From positions 80,494 through 144,493 of the forward strand of contig JANSYN010000012.1 in NCBI GenBank assembly GCA_024742415.1: 64,000 nucleotides of DNA, given 5' to 3'. A program made the position numbers and the translations under genes. Positions 38,722 through 46,597 of the stretch are shown here, piece after piece. The notes beneath the pieces were generated by a model. The model worked only from the letters and a program-made list of their open reading frames with translations. It searched no databases and was not told where the DNA came from. Numbering within the stretch: the stretch's first letter is position 1; every line of letters starts with the position of its first letter. Origin of the DNA: Gammaproteobacteria bacterium (GTDB lineage: Bacteria > Pseudomonadota > Gammaproteobacteria > Pseudomonadales > Halieaceae).

Positions 38722-40794
38722 ATGACGCCAAACGGTCACAAAACGCCAGAACCTATCCGGCCAACCGGATTCAAACCACTAGGCACTGCACACACCGCCA
38801 GGCCGGCGCGCGCGCATTTGCGCCACAAAGTGTTGATTGGCGGCGGCGGCGTCCTGATGCTCTGCGCGCTGCTGTTCCTGCTAACTGCTCGTGCGGTCCA
38901 GATCGATGCGATCGCACAGGCCAGGGCCAGCGTGTCGGTGAAAGGGCTGGCCGTACCCCTGGGCAGCCGCTACCTTCTGCTTCCAGGCACTTATGAGGTA
39001 ACGGCAACGGCACCGGGCTATCTTGCGCTCAGCACTACTGTTGAGGTGAGCAAAGCCAGCAGTCAACGTGTTGAACTTGTCCTGCAGCCACTGCCTGGCA
39101 AACTCACTGTGCGCAGCTCGCCCGCCGGGGCAAAGTTGTTCATCGGCGGCGACTTTGTTGGCGAGACGCCTGTGCTGGAAGCGTCACTGCCGGCCGGTGT
39201 GCATGAGCTCGAACTACGCGACCCCCGGCATCTCCCACTGCGCCAATCCGTAGAAGTTACCGGACGCGCCGTGCTACAGGAGCTTGAGCTGAGCCTGCTG
39301 CCCGCGTGGGCAAGCGTGTCGATCGCCAGCAAACCTGACGGCGCAGAGATATTGGTGGACGGTGAGCCGGCCGGCGCCTCACCGCAACAACTGGAGTTAT
39401 TGCAGGGCGAGCGCCAGTTGATGCTGCGCCTTGCGGGCTACGCAGACTGGCTTGAGACGTTGGACATTGCTGCAGGGGTATCACGCGATCTCGGAGTCAT
39501 CGAACTGCAACCCGCACCGGGGCAGCTGCAACTGAATACAGAGCCCACTGGTGCCAACGTCACACTCAACGGTGATTTTCTCGGACAAACACCCCTGCTC
39601 ATAGACATGGCTCCAAACACCCAGCACACGTTGGGCATTCTCAAACCTGGCTACCAGCCCTACACGGAAGCGCTACAACTGGCGGCTTCCAGCATGCGCC
39701 AGAAAACCGTAACACTGACGCCGCGCCTGGGCTCGGTGCGCGTGCGCGTCAATAACCCTGCCGCAGAGGTCCTGGTAAATGGCAAGCCCGTTGGCAAGGG
39801 CAGCCGAGTTTTGTCGTTGCCTGCGGTCGAGCAGCGTATTGAAATTCGCCTTGCGGGCTATGCCTCGATCGTAAGGCGTATTACGCCGCGACCGGGCCTT
39901 GAGCAACTGGTCGAAGCAGAGCTCAAAACCAACGCAGAAGCGAGGTTGGCGCGCATCAAACCGCAGGTCAGCACTGGCGTTGGCCAAACATTGCTGCTGT
40001 TTAACCCATCAGCAACAGGTTCTGGCCAGTTCACCATGGGCGCCTCCCGACGTGACCCTGGGCGCAGATCCAACGAAGTGCTGCGCCCGGTTGCATTGCA
40101 GCGCATGTTCTACCTGCAGGAAAAAGAAGTCACCAACGCCCAGTTCAGGCGCTTCCAGGCAGATCACAAGTCCGGGCAGGTACAGGGCAAGAGTCTCAAT
40201 CGCGAAACCCAGCCGGTAGTCAACATTAGCTGGCAGCAGGCCGCTTCATTTTGTAATTGGTTGAGCCGGCTGGACGGGCTACCGCCCTTTTACACTGAAG
40301 ACCGTGGCATCATTACCGGCTTTGACCCCGCATCCATCGGGTACAGGCTTCCCTCCGAGGCCGAATGGGCCTGGGTTGCCCGCGTAAAAGGTGATGCACT
40401 GCTGCGCTTTGCCTGGGGCGACAGCTTTCCGCCCAGAGAAACGACCGGCAACTATGCCGACAGCGACTCGGCATTTATCAACGGCCGCGTCCTCAACGAT
40501 TACAAGGACGGGCATGTCGTGTCTGCACCGGTAGGCGCTTACCCGCCCAACCACAACGGAGTGTACGACCTCGACGGCAATGTGTCCGAGTGGGTACATG
40601 ACATTTACAGCATTCCGGTGTCCAACAACGCTACAATCACTGACCCGCTGGGCGAGCGCAGCGGTGATAACTATGTTGTCAGAGGTGCGAGCTGGAGCCA
40701 TGCAAGATTGCCCAACTTGCGACTGAGCTATCGCGATTATGGGCAAGCCGGGCGCGATGACGTAGGATTCAGAATCGCACGCTATGCAGAGTGA
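38722..40794 (+). CDS. Membrane protein with PEGA repeats and a formylglycine-generating-enzyme-like domain (operon gene 5)
   Basis: 690 residues. A basic N-terminus and one membrane helix (VLIGGGGVLMLCALLFLL) are followed by about five PEGA-type beta repeats (about 65-400; SSPAGAKLFIGGDFVGETP, SKPDGAEILVDGEPAGASP, TEPTGANVTLNGDFLGQTP, NNPAAEVLVNGKPVGKG), then an FGE/SUMF1-like domain (about 425-690: MGASRRDP, YLQEKEVTNAQFRRF, YRLPSEAEWAWVAR, VYDLDGNVSEWVHDIY, VRGASWSHA, GFRIARY). FGE-like domains may be catalytic or just binding modules. It begins one base after gene 4. Confidence 0.88.
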   Translation: MTPNGHKTPEPIRPTGFKPLGTAHTARPARAHLRHKVLIGGGGVLMLCALLFLLTARAVQIDAIAQARASVSVKGLAVPLGSRYLLLPGTYEVTATAPGYLALSTTVEVSKASSQRVELVLQPLPGKLTVRSSPAGAKLFIGGDFVGETPVLEASLPAGVHELELRDPRHLPLRQSVEVTGRAVLQELELSLLPAWASVSIASKPDGAEILVDGEPAGASPQQLELLQGERQLMLRLAGYADWLETLDIAAGVSRDLGVIELQPAPGQLQLNTEPTGANVTLNGDFLGQTPLLIDMAPNTQHTLGILKPGYQPYTEALQLAASSMRQKTVTLTPRLGSVRVRVNNPAAEVLVNGKPVGKGSRVLSLPAVEQRIEIRLAGYASIVRRITPRPGLEQLVEAELKTNAEARLARIKPQVSTGVGQTLLLFNPSATGSGQFTMGASRRDPGRRSNEVLRPVALQRMFYLQEKEVTNAQFRRFQADHKSGQVQGKSLNRETQPVVNISWQQAASFCNWLSRLDGLPPFYTEDRGIITGFDPASIGYRLPSEAEWAWVARVKGDALLRFAWGDSFPPRETTGNYADSDSAFINGRVLNDYKDGHVVSAPVGAYPPNHNGVYDLDGNVSEWVHDIYSIPVSNNATITDPLGERSGDNYVVRGASWSHARLPNLRLSYRDYGQAGRDDVGFRIARYAE

Positions 40795-40806
40795 GCGGAG
40801 CACATT

Positions 40807-41097
40807 ATGCCAACTCGTCTTTTTATGATTGCAGGAATGCTGCTACTGGTTTTTTTCTCCGGCCGGGCGCTGCCGCAGCCACGGGATGACGCAGATGACG
40901 CGGGCGCTCCAGCAACACTCCCCACCGCGCAACAACAAACACAGACCGAGGCAGTGCAGCCTGCTACCGTCTCACCCGCCTTGCCAGAAACAGCACCGGC
41001 CGACAGCGAAAACACTGCACAACGCTCACCTTATGACTATCGTTCGTCGGAAGAAATTTCGGAAGATCGCTCGGTGTCATTCCCCACCGATATATAG
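40807..41097 (+). CDS. Small exported acidic protein (operon gene 6)
   Basis: 96 residues: a signal peptide (MPTRLFMIAGMLLLVFFSGRALPQ) and a short polar, Pro/Gln/Thr-rich and acidic mature part ending YDYRSSEEISEDRSVSFPTDI. No family recognised. It sits between the PEGA/FGE gene and the channel gene with gaps of 12 and 8 bases. Confidence 0.7.
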   Translation: MPTRLFMIAGMLLLVFFSGRALPQPRDDADDAGAPATLPTAQQQTQTEAVQPATVSPALPETAPADSENTAQRSPYDYRSSEEISEDRSVSFPTDI

Positions 41098-41105
41098 GAT
41101 CCAGC

Positions 41106-41903
41106 ATGAAGCAGAGAATGTCTTCCGAGTTTATCTTCCAGGTATTTGCGCTACTGATCACCGTGGTCGTCGTCCATGCGATCTATGTAGGGGCTATCCG
41201 ACCCAGCGCCGATGCACAGCTACAGCAACAGGCCGAACAACAGGCTGCGGGGATGGAGGTCACCTCCAATCGAAGTATCGTGGTTGTGATTCGTGACTTT
41301 GAGCAGGAAGCCTGCTTCATTTTGCTGTTCTGGGCGCTGGCCATCATGGGCTATAAAGGCCGCAAGACACTGCGAGAACGCGAGCTACTGGAGCGCAGCC
41401 TGCTGGATATTCCCGAGGGGACCAGCGTATTGCCCGAAGATGCCCGGGAGTTTAGCCGCACACTAGAGGCACTACCTGAGCACGAGCAGGATTACCTACT
41501 GCCGCGCACCTTACTCAGTGCGCTGCAGAGATTTGCTACCACCGGCAGCATCCAGGCGGTGTCTGATACCGTGAAGGAAAACTGCGAAGCGGAATCCGAC
41601 CGCCTGGATTCTGAAATGTCCATGGTGCGCTACATTGCCTGGGCTATCCCCTCAATTGGTTTTATCGGCACTGTGCGCGGGATCGGGGATGCGCTAGGCC
41701 AGGCCTACAAAGCCGTGGAGGGCGACATCTCCGGTGTAACGGCGAGCCTGGGCGTCGCATTTAACAGCACATTCGTGGCGCTAATGCTGAGTATCATCAT
41801 TATGTTTTGCCTGCACCAGTTGCAGCTATCACAGGAGCGACTGGTACTTGATTGCCAGCGACATGTTGACAAAAAACTGATGCGTTTTCTGGTAGCACAC
41901 TGA
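41106..41903 (+). CDS. MotA/TolQ/ExbB-type proton channel (operon gene 7)
   Basis: 265 residues. Membrane helices at about 10-30 (IFQVFALLITVVVVHAIYV), 68-85 (ACFILLFWALAIMGYKG), 178-196 (YIAWAIPSIGFIGTVRGIG) and 213-237 (VTASLGVAFNSTFVALMLSIII), with a cytoplasmic domain between the second and third. The P-x-x-GFIGTV-x-G and GVAFNSTFVAL motifs match the conserved TolQ/ExbB/MotA signature of the pore helices. No ExbD/TolR gene of ordinary type lies in the operon; the two vWA proteins downstream look like the partners. Confidence 0.9.
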   Translation: MKQRMSSEFIFQVFALLITVVVVHAIYVGAIRPSADAQLQQQAEQQAAGMEVTSNRSIVVVIRDFEQEACFILLFWALAIMGYKGRKTLRERELLERSLLDIPEGTSVLPEDAREFSRTLEALPEHEQDYLLPRTLLSALQRFATTGSIQAVSDTVKENCEAESDRLDSEMSMVRYIAWAIPSIGFIGTVRGIGDALGQAYKAVEGDISGVTASLGVAFNSTFVALMLSIIIMFCLHQLQLSQERLVLDCQRHVDKKLMRFLVAH

Positions 41904-43183
41904 TGACCCCTGCCTTACTGGACATTCATGACCCCAACTTGCAGCTCTGGCACGGCGATACGCGCGTGCAGAGCCCCGGTTATGCGCTCATGGACGGCGA
42001 CCACTATGTCTTTGGCGAACCGGCTCGGGCCGCAGCAAGAATACACCCGCGCGGCATTAATACCCGGTTCTGGTGGCAACTGGGCACCGAGCCCCTGCAA
42101 CCCGCTCTTGGCCCGGCGCGACACACGGCGGATCTGGCTCACGCTCACCTGCAGCAACTCCACCTTGAAGCAAACAAGCCACAAAGCGTTATTCTGACAA
42201 CATCCAGCAGTATGCAGCGCGCACAGCTGGCACTGCTGCTGGGTATCGCCCAGGAATGTGAGTTTACCGTGGCTGCACTGGTCAACCGCAGCGTTGCGCT
42301 GGGTGCATTGCATGCAACGACGGGTCGCACCTGGCACCTTGAGCTGCAGCTACACCAGGCCTGCCTGTCCGAACTGATACGCACCGATGGCCAGGTTGAG
42401 CTGGGCAAGGTAGTACCGCTGCCCGGCAACGGGCTGCTGCAAATGCAGGAAAATCTGGTAAAACGCTGTGCGAAAGCCTTTATCGAGCAAACCCGGTTTG
42501 ACCCGCTGCGCAAGGCTGTCAGTGAACAGCACCTGTATGATGCACTGCCCCAGGCACTGCGGCGGCTGCAAACACGCCAGGAAACCAATCTGGACGTCGA
42601 CGGCTACCAGGCGCGAATTCTCAAAGCCGACCTCGCCACGGTGGGAGACAAACTGATCAACAGTCTCGACCAGGCGATCAGCCGCGAAGCGGGCACATTG
42701 CTCATTGACCCGGTTCTGACACTGCTTCCCGGTTTCACACAGGCGCTGGATAAACACAACGGCGAGATTCGCAGTGCGGCCGCACAGGATGTCTGCACCG
42801 CCCTTGGCCAACATGGCAGTGTGGTGATACAACGCGACGGCGAACACCTGCATCATGTGGTGTCACTGCCCTGCCTCGCCCCAAAAGCCCGCGTGACGCA
42901 GACATCTGCAGCCCCGGTAACGCCAACGTCGCCCGTGAACAACCCTGCTAAGCCAACGCACCTGCTGCGCGGTGGGCAAGCATGGCCACTGGCGACTCAC
43001 CACACGGCATTACCTGCGGGCTGGTGTCTGCAAGAAGCCAACGGACATTGGCAGTTAAACCCGGGAACAGGTGTTGCCATCGTCAACGCTACAACGCACT
43101 CAAGCGCGACACCGGTGTTTGCGGGTGACACAATCAGCATCGGGGAGCAGCCAGTGATTACCCTCATTAGGGTCGAGACCTAG
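41903..43183 (+). CDS. Degenerate Hsp70/actin-like protein (operon gene 8)
   Basis: 426 residues, overlapping the channel gene by one base (TGATG). No signal peptide. The layout recalls the Hsp70 ATPase fold: LLDIHDPNLQLWHGD at the phosphate-1 position, VILTTSSSMQRAQLALLLGIAQECEF with AALVNRSVALGAL like the DnaK segment before EPTAAALAY, and LLIDPVLTLLPGFTQAL near the adenosine motif. The Gly and Asp residues for ATP are largely missing, so it may not hydrolyse ATP. After a Pro/Thr linker a 75-residue C-terminal beta domain (LLRGGQAWPL...GDTISIGEQPVITLI) follows. Fold assignment is inference. Confidence 0.7.
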   Translation: MTPALLDIHDPNLQLWHGDTRVQSPGYALMDGDHYVFGEPARAAARIHPRGINTRFWWQLGTEPLQPALGPARHTADLAHAHLQQLHLEANKPQSVILTTSSSMQRAQLALLLGIAQECEFTVAALVNRSVALGALHATTGRTWHLELQLHQACLSELIRTDGQVELGKVVPLPGNGLLQMQENLVKRCAKAFIEQTRFDPLRKAVSEQHLYDALPQALRRLQTRQETNLDVDGYQARILKADLATVGDKLINSLDQAISREAGTLLIDPVLTLLPGFTQALDKHNGEIRSAAAQDVCTALGQHGSVVIQRDGEHLHHVVSLPCLAPKARVTQTSAAPVTPTSPVNNPAKPTHLLRGGQAWPLATHHTALPAGWCLQEANGHWQLNPGTGVAIVNATTHSSATPVFAGDTISIGEQPVITLIRVET

Positions 43184-43188
43184 ACAAC

Positions 43189-44280
43189 ATGGCCCGTCGC
43201 AAGCGCAGCTTCAACACATTCAACCTCAGCTTTCTGGACGTGATGTCCTGTGGCTTTGGTGCAGTTGTGCTTGTGTACCTGATCATGAATCACGCCATTG
43301 AAGATGAAAGCCTCAAGCTCAATGAAAACCTGCTCTCAGAGGTCGACATGCTTGAGGTGCAGATGACTGAAGGACAGGCGGGCCTTGTGCAGTTGCGCAA
43401 CACCCTGGCAGATGTCGATATGAAAATCGCCGATGCTCAGGGACGCGCCTCACGCATTGCGCAAGAGCGCGACGAGTGGGAGGCCAGAATTGCCGCAATC
43501 CGGGCGGATGGATATGCACAGAACGATGACATCGAGGCGCTAAAGGCCCAGCTGAACGTACTGGAGACGGAACTGGAGCAGCTGCGTGCCGCCAGCGAAT
43601 CCAATAGCGGCCAGAGCGCCCGGCGCTTCATCGGTGACGGTAACCGACAGTATCTCACCGGACTCAATCTTGGCGGTCGACACATTGCCATACTGGTCGA
43701 CACGTCTTCAAGCATGCTCGCAGAAAAGCTGGTGCAGATTATCCGTTTAAGAAACATGGACGAATCGGTACAGCGCAATGCCCAGAAATGGGTGCGCACG
43801 CTGAACACAGTAGATTGGATAACTTCCCAACTTCCTGTTGCTGCCAAGTACCAACTACTGGCTTTCAATACGCAAGCCTCCTATGCACTGGAGGAGACGC
43901 GTGGCAAGTGGCTGGAAGTCGCTAACCGCAGCCAACTTGACAGCGCCGTTAACAGTCTTCGAAAAAGAATTCCCGCCGGCGGCACCAGCCTGGAGAACGC
44001 TTTCCTGGCACTGCAGGACCTGTCGCCGCCACCGGACAACATATTCCTGTTGACCGACGGGTTGCCAACCCAGGGAACCTCACCGCCAAAAAGCAGCAAA
44101 GTCAGCGGCAGTGACCGGGTCAAGCTGTACCGTGAAGCCGTCAAGCGGCTGCCAACCAATGTGCCAGTGAATATCATTCTCGCGCCCATGGAGGGAGACC
44201 CAATGGCCGCTTCCGAATTCTGGCAACTCGCTACGCTTTCTCGCGGGTCATTGCTTAGCCCTTCCAGGGACTGGCCCTGA
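43189..44280 (+). CDS. vWA-domain protein with TolR/ExbD-like membrane helix (operon gene 9)
   Basis: 363 residues. Basic N-terminus MARRKRSFNTFN, then LSFLDVMSCGFGAVVLVYLIM, one membrane helix with an Asp near its start in the place of the proton-carrying Asp of TolR (VPLLDVLL) and ExbD. Residues 40-145 are a coiled coil; about 165-345 a von Willebrand A domain with MIDAS DTSSSM, the distal Thr in GGTSLENAF and LLTDG. Positive N-terminus means N-in, so the vWA domain is periplasmic. Its own next gene has the same layout. Confidence 0.85.
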   Translation: MARRKRSFNTFNLSFLDVMSCGFGAVVLVYLIMNHAIEDESLKLNENLLSEVDMLEVQMTEGQAGLVQLRNTLADVDMKIADAQGRASRIAQERDEWEARIAAIRADGYAQNDDIEALKAQLNVLETELEQLRAASESNSGQSARRFIGDGNRQYLTGLNLGGRHIAILVDTSSSMLAEKLVQIIRLRNMDESVQRNAQKWVRTLNTVDWITSQLPVAAKYQLLAFNTQASYALEETRGKWLEVANRSQLDSAVNSLRKRIPAGGTSLENAFLALQDLSPPPDNIFLLTDGLPTQGTSPPKSSKVSGSDRVKLYREAVKRLPTNVPVNIILAPMEGDPMAASEFWQLATLSRGSLLSPSRDWP

Positions 44281-45275
44281 TGGCTCGCCGCCGCGCACGC
44301 GCGCCGGAAGAGTTCTCGCTGTCGTTTCTGGACGTCATATGCTGCGGCTTCGGCGCAGTGATTCTTTTGCTGATGATTACCAAGACTGTTGAGCCGCAAA
44401 TTATAGAAGCCTCCACCGTCAACCTGGAGGGCAGGCTCGCGGCACTGCAAGAACAGGTATTTAGCATTCGGGGCGAGTCGCGCATTCTCAATCGCGACCT
44501 GAACGCAAAGCAAGAGCAGTTGTCAGAGTACGACGAGCGCATAGCGATTCTGCGCGGGGAATTGGCCGCAGCCAGGAGCCGTCACGACGACACCCTGGTG
44601 GCAACGAGCAGCAACGCTGTCATTACCGCCGAGCTGGCCGATGCCAAGCAAAGCCTCACTCTGGAAATGGAGAGGCTTCTCGGCCAGCAGTACCGCGCAA
44701 AAAATCAGATGATTGGTGGCATACCGGTAGACAGCGAATACATCATTTTCATCATTGACACCTCTGGCTCAATGCGCAGTGCCTGGCCTCGCGTGCTGCA
44801 AGAAATCGAAGCGACGTTGAGTATTTATCCAGAAGTGAAAGGTATACAGGTCATGAATGACATGGGTAATTATCTTTTCAGTCGCTATCGCGGGCGCTGG
44901 ATTCCTGATTCGCCCAGTCGACGCAAACTCATCCTGCAAAATCTCGCCGGATGGCACGTATTCAGTAATTCCAGCCCGGTAGAGGGGATCACCTCCGCGA
45001 TCAGTACGTTTTACGAGCCCGGCAAGAAAATCAGCCTGTACGTTTTTGGCGATGAATTCACCGGCAGCTCGATCGCACAGGTCATCGACCGCGTGGACGC
45101 CATCAACCGTGAAGATGCCAACGGGAACCGGCTTGTACGCATACACGCCGTGGGGTTTCCCATTGTGTTTCTGGCCTCAAACCAACAGCAAACCGGCATA
45201 CGCTTTGCCACACTGATGCGCGAGCTGACCTATCGCAATGGAGGCACGTTTGTTGCGCTGGATAACATTCGCTAG
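44280..45275 (+). CDS. Second vWA-domain protein with TolR/ExbD-like membrane helix (operon gene 10)
   Basis: 331 residues, start overlapping gene 9 by one base. Same design as gene 9: MARRRARAPEEFS, LSFLDVICCGFGAVILLLMI (membrane helix with Asp), a coiled coil (about 45-145), then a vWA domain (about 155-325) with MIDAS DTSGSM. The two proteins share FLDVxxCGFGAVxL but differ widely in the vWA part, so they are old paralogues or a heteromeric pair. Confidence 0.85.
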   Translation: MARRRARAPEEFSLSFLDVICCGFGAVILLLMITKTVEPQIIEASTVNLEGRLAALQEQVFSIRGESRILNRDLNAKQEQLSEYDERIAILRGELAAARSRHDDTLVATSSNAVITAELADAKQSLTLEMERLLGQQYRAKNQMIGGIPVDSEYIIFIIDTSGSMRSAWPRVLQEIEATLSIYPEVKGIQVMNDMGNYLFSRYRGRWIPDSPSRRKLILQNLAGWHVFSNSSPVEGITSAISTFYEPGKKISLYVFGDEFTGSSIAQVIDRVDAINREDANGNRLVRIHAVGFPIVFLASNQQQTGIRFATLMRELTYRNGGTFVALDNIR

Positions 45276-45930
45276 CAGCCGCCCATGGGGGCGACGCGTT
45301 GCAGGTGCGCTTGCAATGTTGTGCCTGCTGAGCGCCTGTGGGCCGACGCAAGTCCAGGTACAGGGCAACTTCCCCTCACCGCTACTGGACCCGCTACCGA
45401 TAACCCTTGGCGTATGGTATTCGCAGGAGTTTCGGGATCACGCATTTTTTGACGAGGCAAAAGGCCCTGGCGATTCTGAATGGGTGGTGCGGACCGGACA
45501 GGCGCAGGTGCAAATGTGGGACGCGCTGCTCAACGGCATGTTTGAATCCATCGTCTATCTCGATACCGCGCCCGGGAACGACATAGCACCGGCCGGCATC
45601 GATGGCATCCTGGTGCCAGCGATAGACGAGCTCCAGTATGCGATTCCCACACATACCAATATCAAGGTCTATGAGATCTGGATGCGCTACCGTTTCAACC
45701 TGCTGGACCCTCAAGGCCAACCCATTGCCGAATGGGTGATGAGCAGTTACGGCAAAACACCCACGGCGTTCCTGCAAAGTGATGAGCAGGCCGTCAATCT
45801 TGCGGCAGTGATGGCGCTGCGGGATGCGGGAGCGCACTTCGCCACAGGTTTTCAACGCGTACCGGTGGTCGAACCCTGGCTGCTGCAGCACGGCGTACTG
45901 ACACGCGCAGCTCCGGTGGCCGCACCATGA
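45238..45930 (+). CDS. Lipoprotein of unknown family (operon gene 11)
   Basis: 230 residues, start 38 bases inside gene 10. Basic N-region, then GALAMLCLLSACG with lipobox LSAC. The mature part (VWYSQEFRDHAFF, IKVYEIWMRYRFNLLDPQGQPIAEWVMSSYGK) has the alternating strand pattern of small outer-membrane lipoprotein folds. No named family recognised. The weak RBS fits coupling to gene 10. Confidence 0.75.
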   Translation: MEARLLRWITFASSRPWGRRVAGALAMLCLLSACGPTQVQVQGNFPSPLLDPLPITLGVWYSQEFRDHAFFDEAKGPGDSEWVVRTGQAQVQMWDALLNGMFESIVYLDTAPGNDIAPAGIDGILVPAIDELQYAIPTHTNIKVYEIWMRYRFNLLDPQGQPIAEWVMSSYGKTPTAFLQSDEQAVNLAAVMALRDAGAHFATGFQRVPVVEPWLLQHGVLTRAAPVAAP

Positions 45931-46595
45931 TGCGCCGGCTTGTCACTTGGGGATTGTGCACAGCGGTGCTATTGCTGTTGAGCGCCTGCGTGACCTCGAA
46001 GGTGGATGAGATGGTTTTCAATGAGCCTACCGAGGGCATTGGTGATGCCAGTGTGGTCATTCTCGGACGGCGTCATGCCAGTGACTACGACACGGAGCCA
46101 GAGTTTGTGCGCTGCGTTGGCGATTATATCCAATCCCGCGATGGCTCTATTCGCGTCATTGAGGAACTGGAGTTCCTGAACTCGCTCTATCCCTGGTTTG
46201 AACCGCGCACGGCGCCGCTCAAGCCCGACAACCTCAGAAAAATGTTAACGCATGACCTGGTCGCGAAGCGACTGGCGGAATTAAAAACGCACTATATTAT
46301 CTGGATTGATGGCACAACCGTTCGCTCAGGTTCTGGCGGTACAATGTCCTGCGCTGTAGGGCCAGGTGGCGGTGGGTGCTTTGGCTTTAGCACATGGACC
46401 AACGATTCCGATTATGAAGCCACCATATGGGATTTCACCGAACTGGCGGAGGTGGGGCGAGTCAATACGACCGCTACCGGCCAATCCTATATGCCTGCGG
46501 TCATCGTGCCCATCCCGATTATTGCGCCGGTGCAGGGAACTGCCTGTGACGGCATAGCGGCCCAACTACTGGAATACTTGTCCAGCGAGTACTAA
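45927..46595 (+). CDS. Lipoprotein of unknown family (operon gene 12)
   Basis: 222 residues; the start overlaps the stop of gene 11 as ATGA. Signal and lipobox LCTAVLLLLSAC. GDASVVILGRRH, a helical middle, HYIIWIDGTTVRSGSGGTMSC, and a Gly-rich stretch VGPGGGGCFGFSTW with Cys residues that could form a disulfide. The C-terminus is TACDGIAAQLLEYL. No family recognised. Confidence 0.75.
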   Translation: MMRRLVTWGLCTAVLLLLSACVTSKVDEMVFNEPTEGIGDASVVILGRRHASDYDTEPEFVRCVGDYIQSRDGSIRVIEELEFLNSLYPWFEPRTAPLKPDNLRKMLTHDLVAKRLAELKTHYIIWIDGTTVRSGSGGTMSCAVGPGGGGCFGFSTWTNDSDYEATIWDFTELAEVGRVNTTATGQSYMPAVIVPIPIIAPVQGTACDGIAAQLLEYLSSEY

Positions 46596-46597
46596 CC

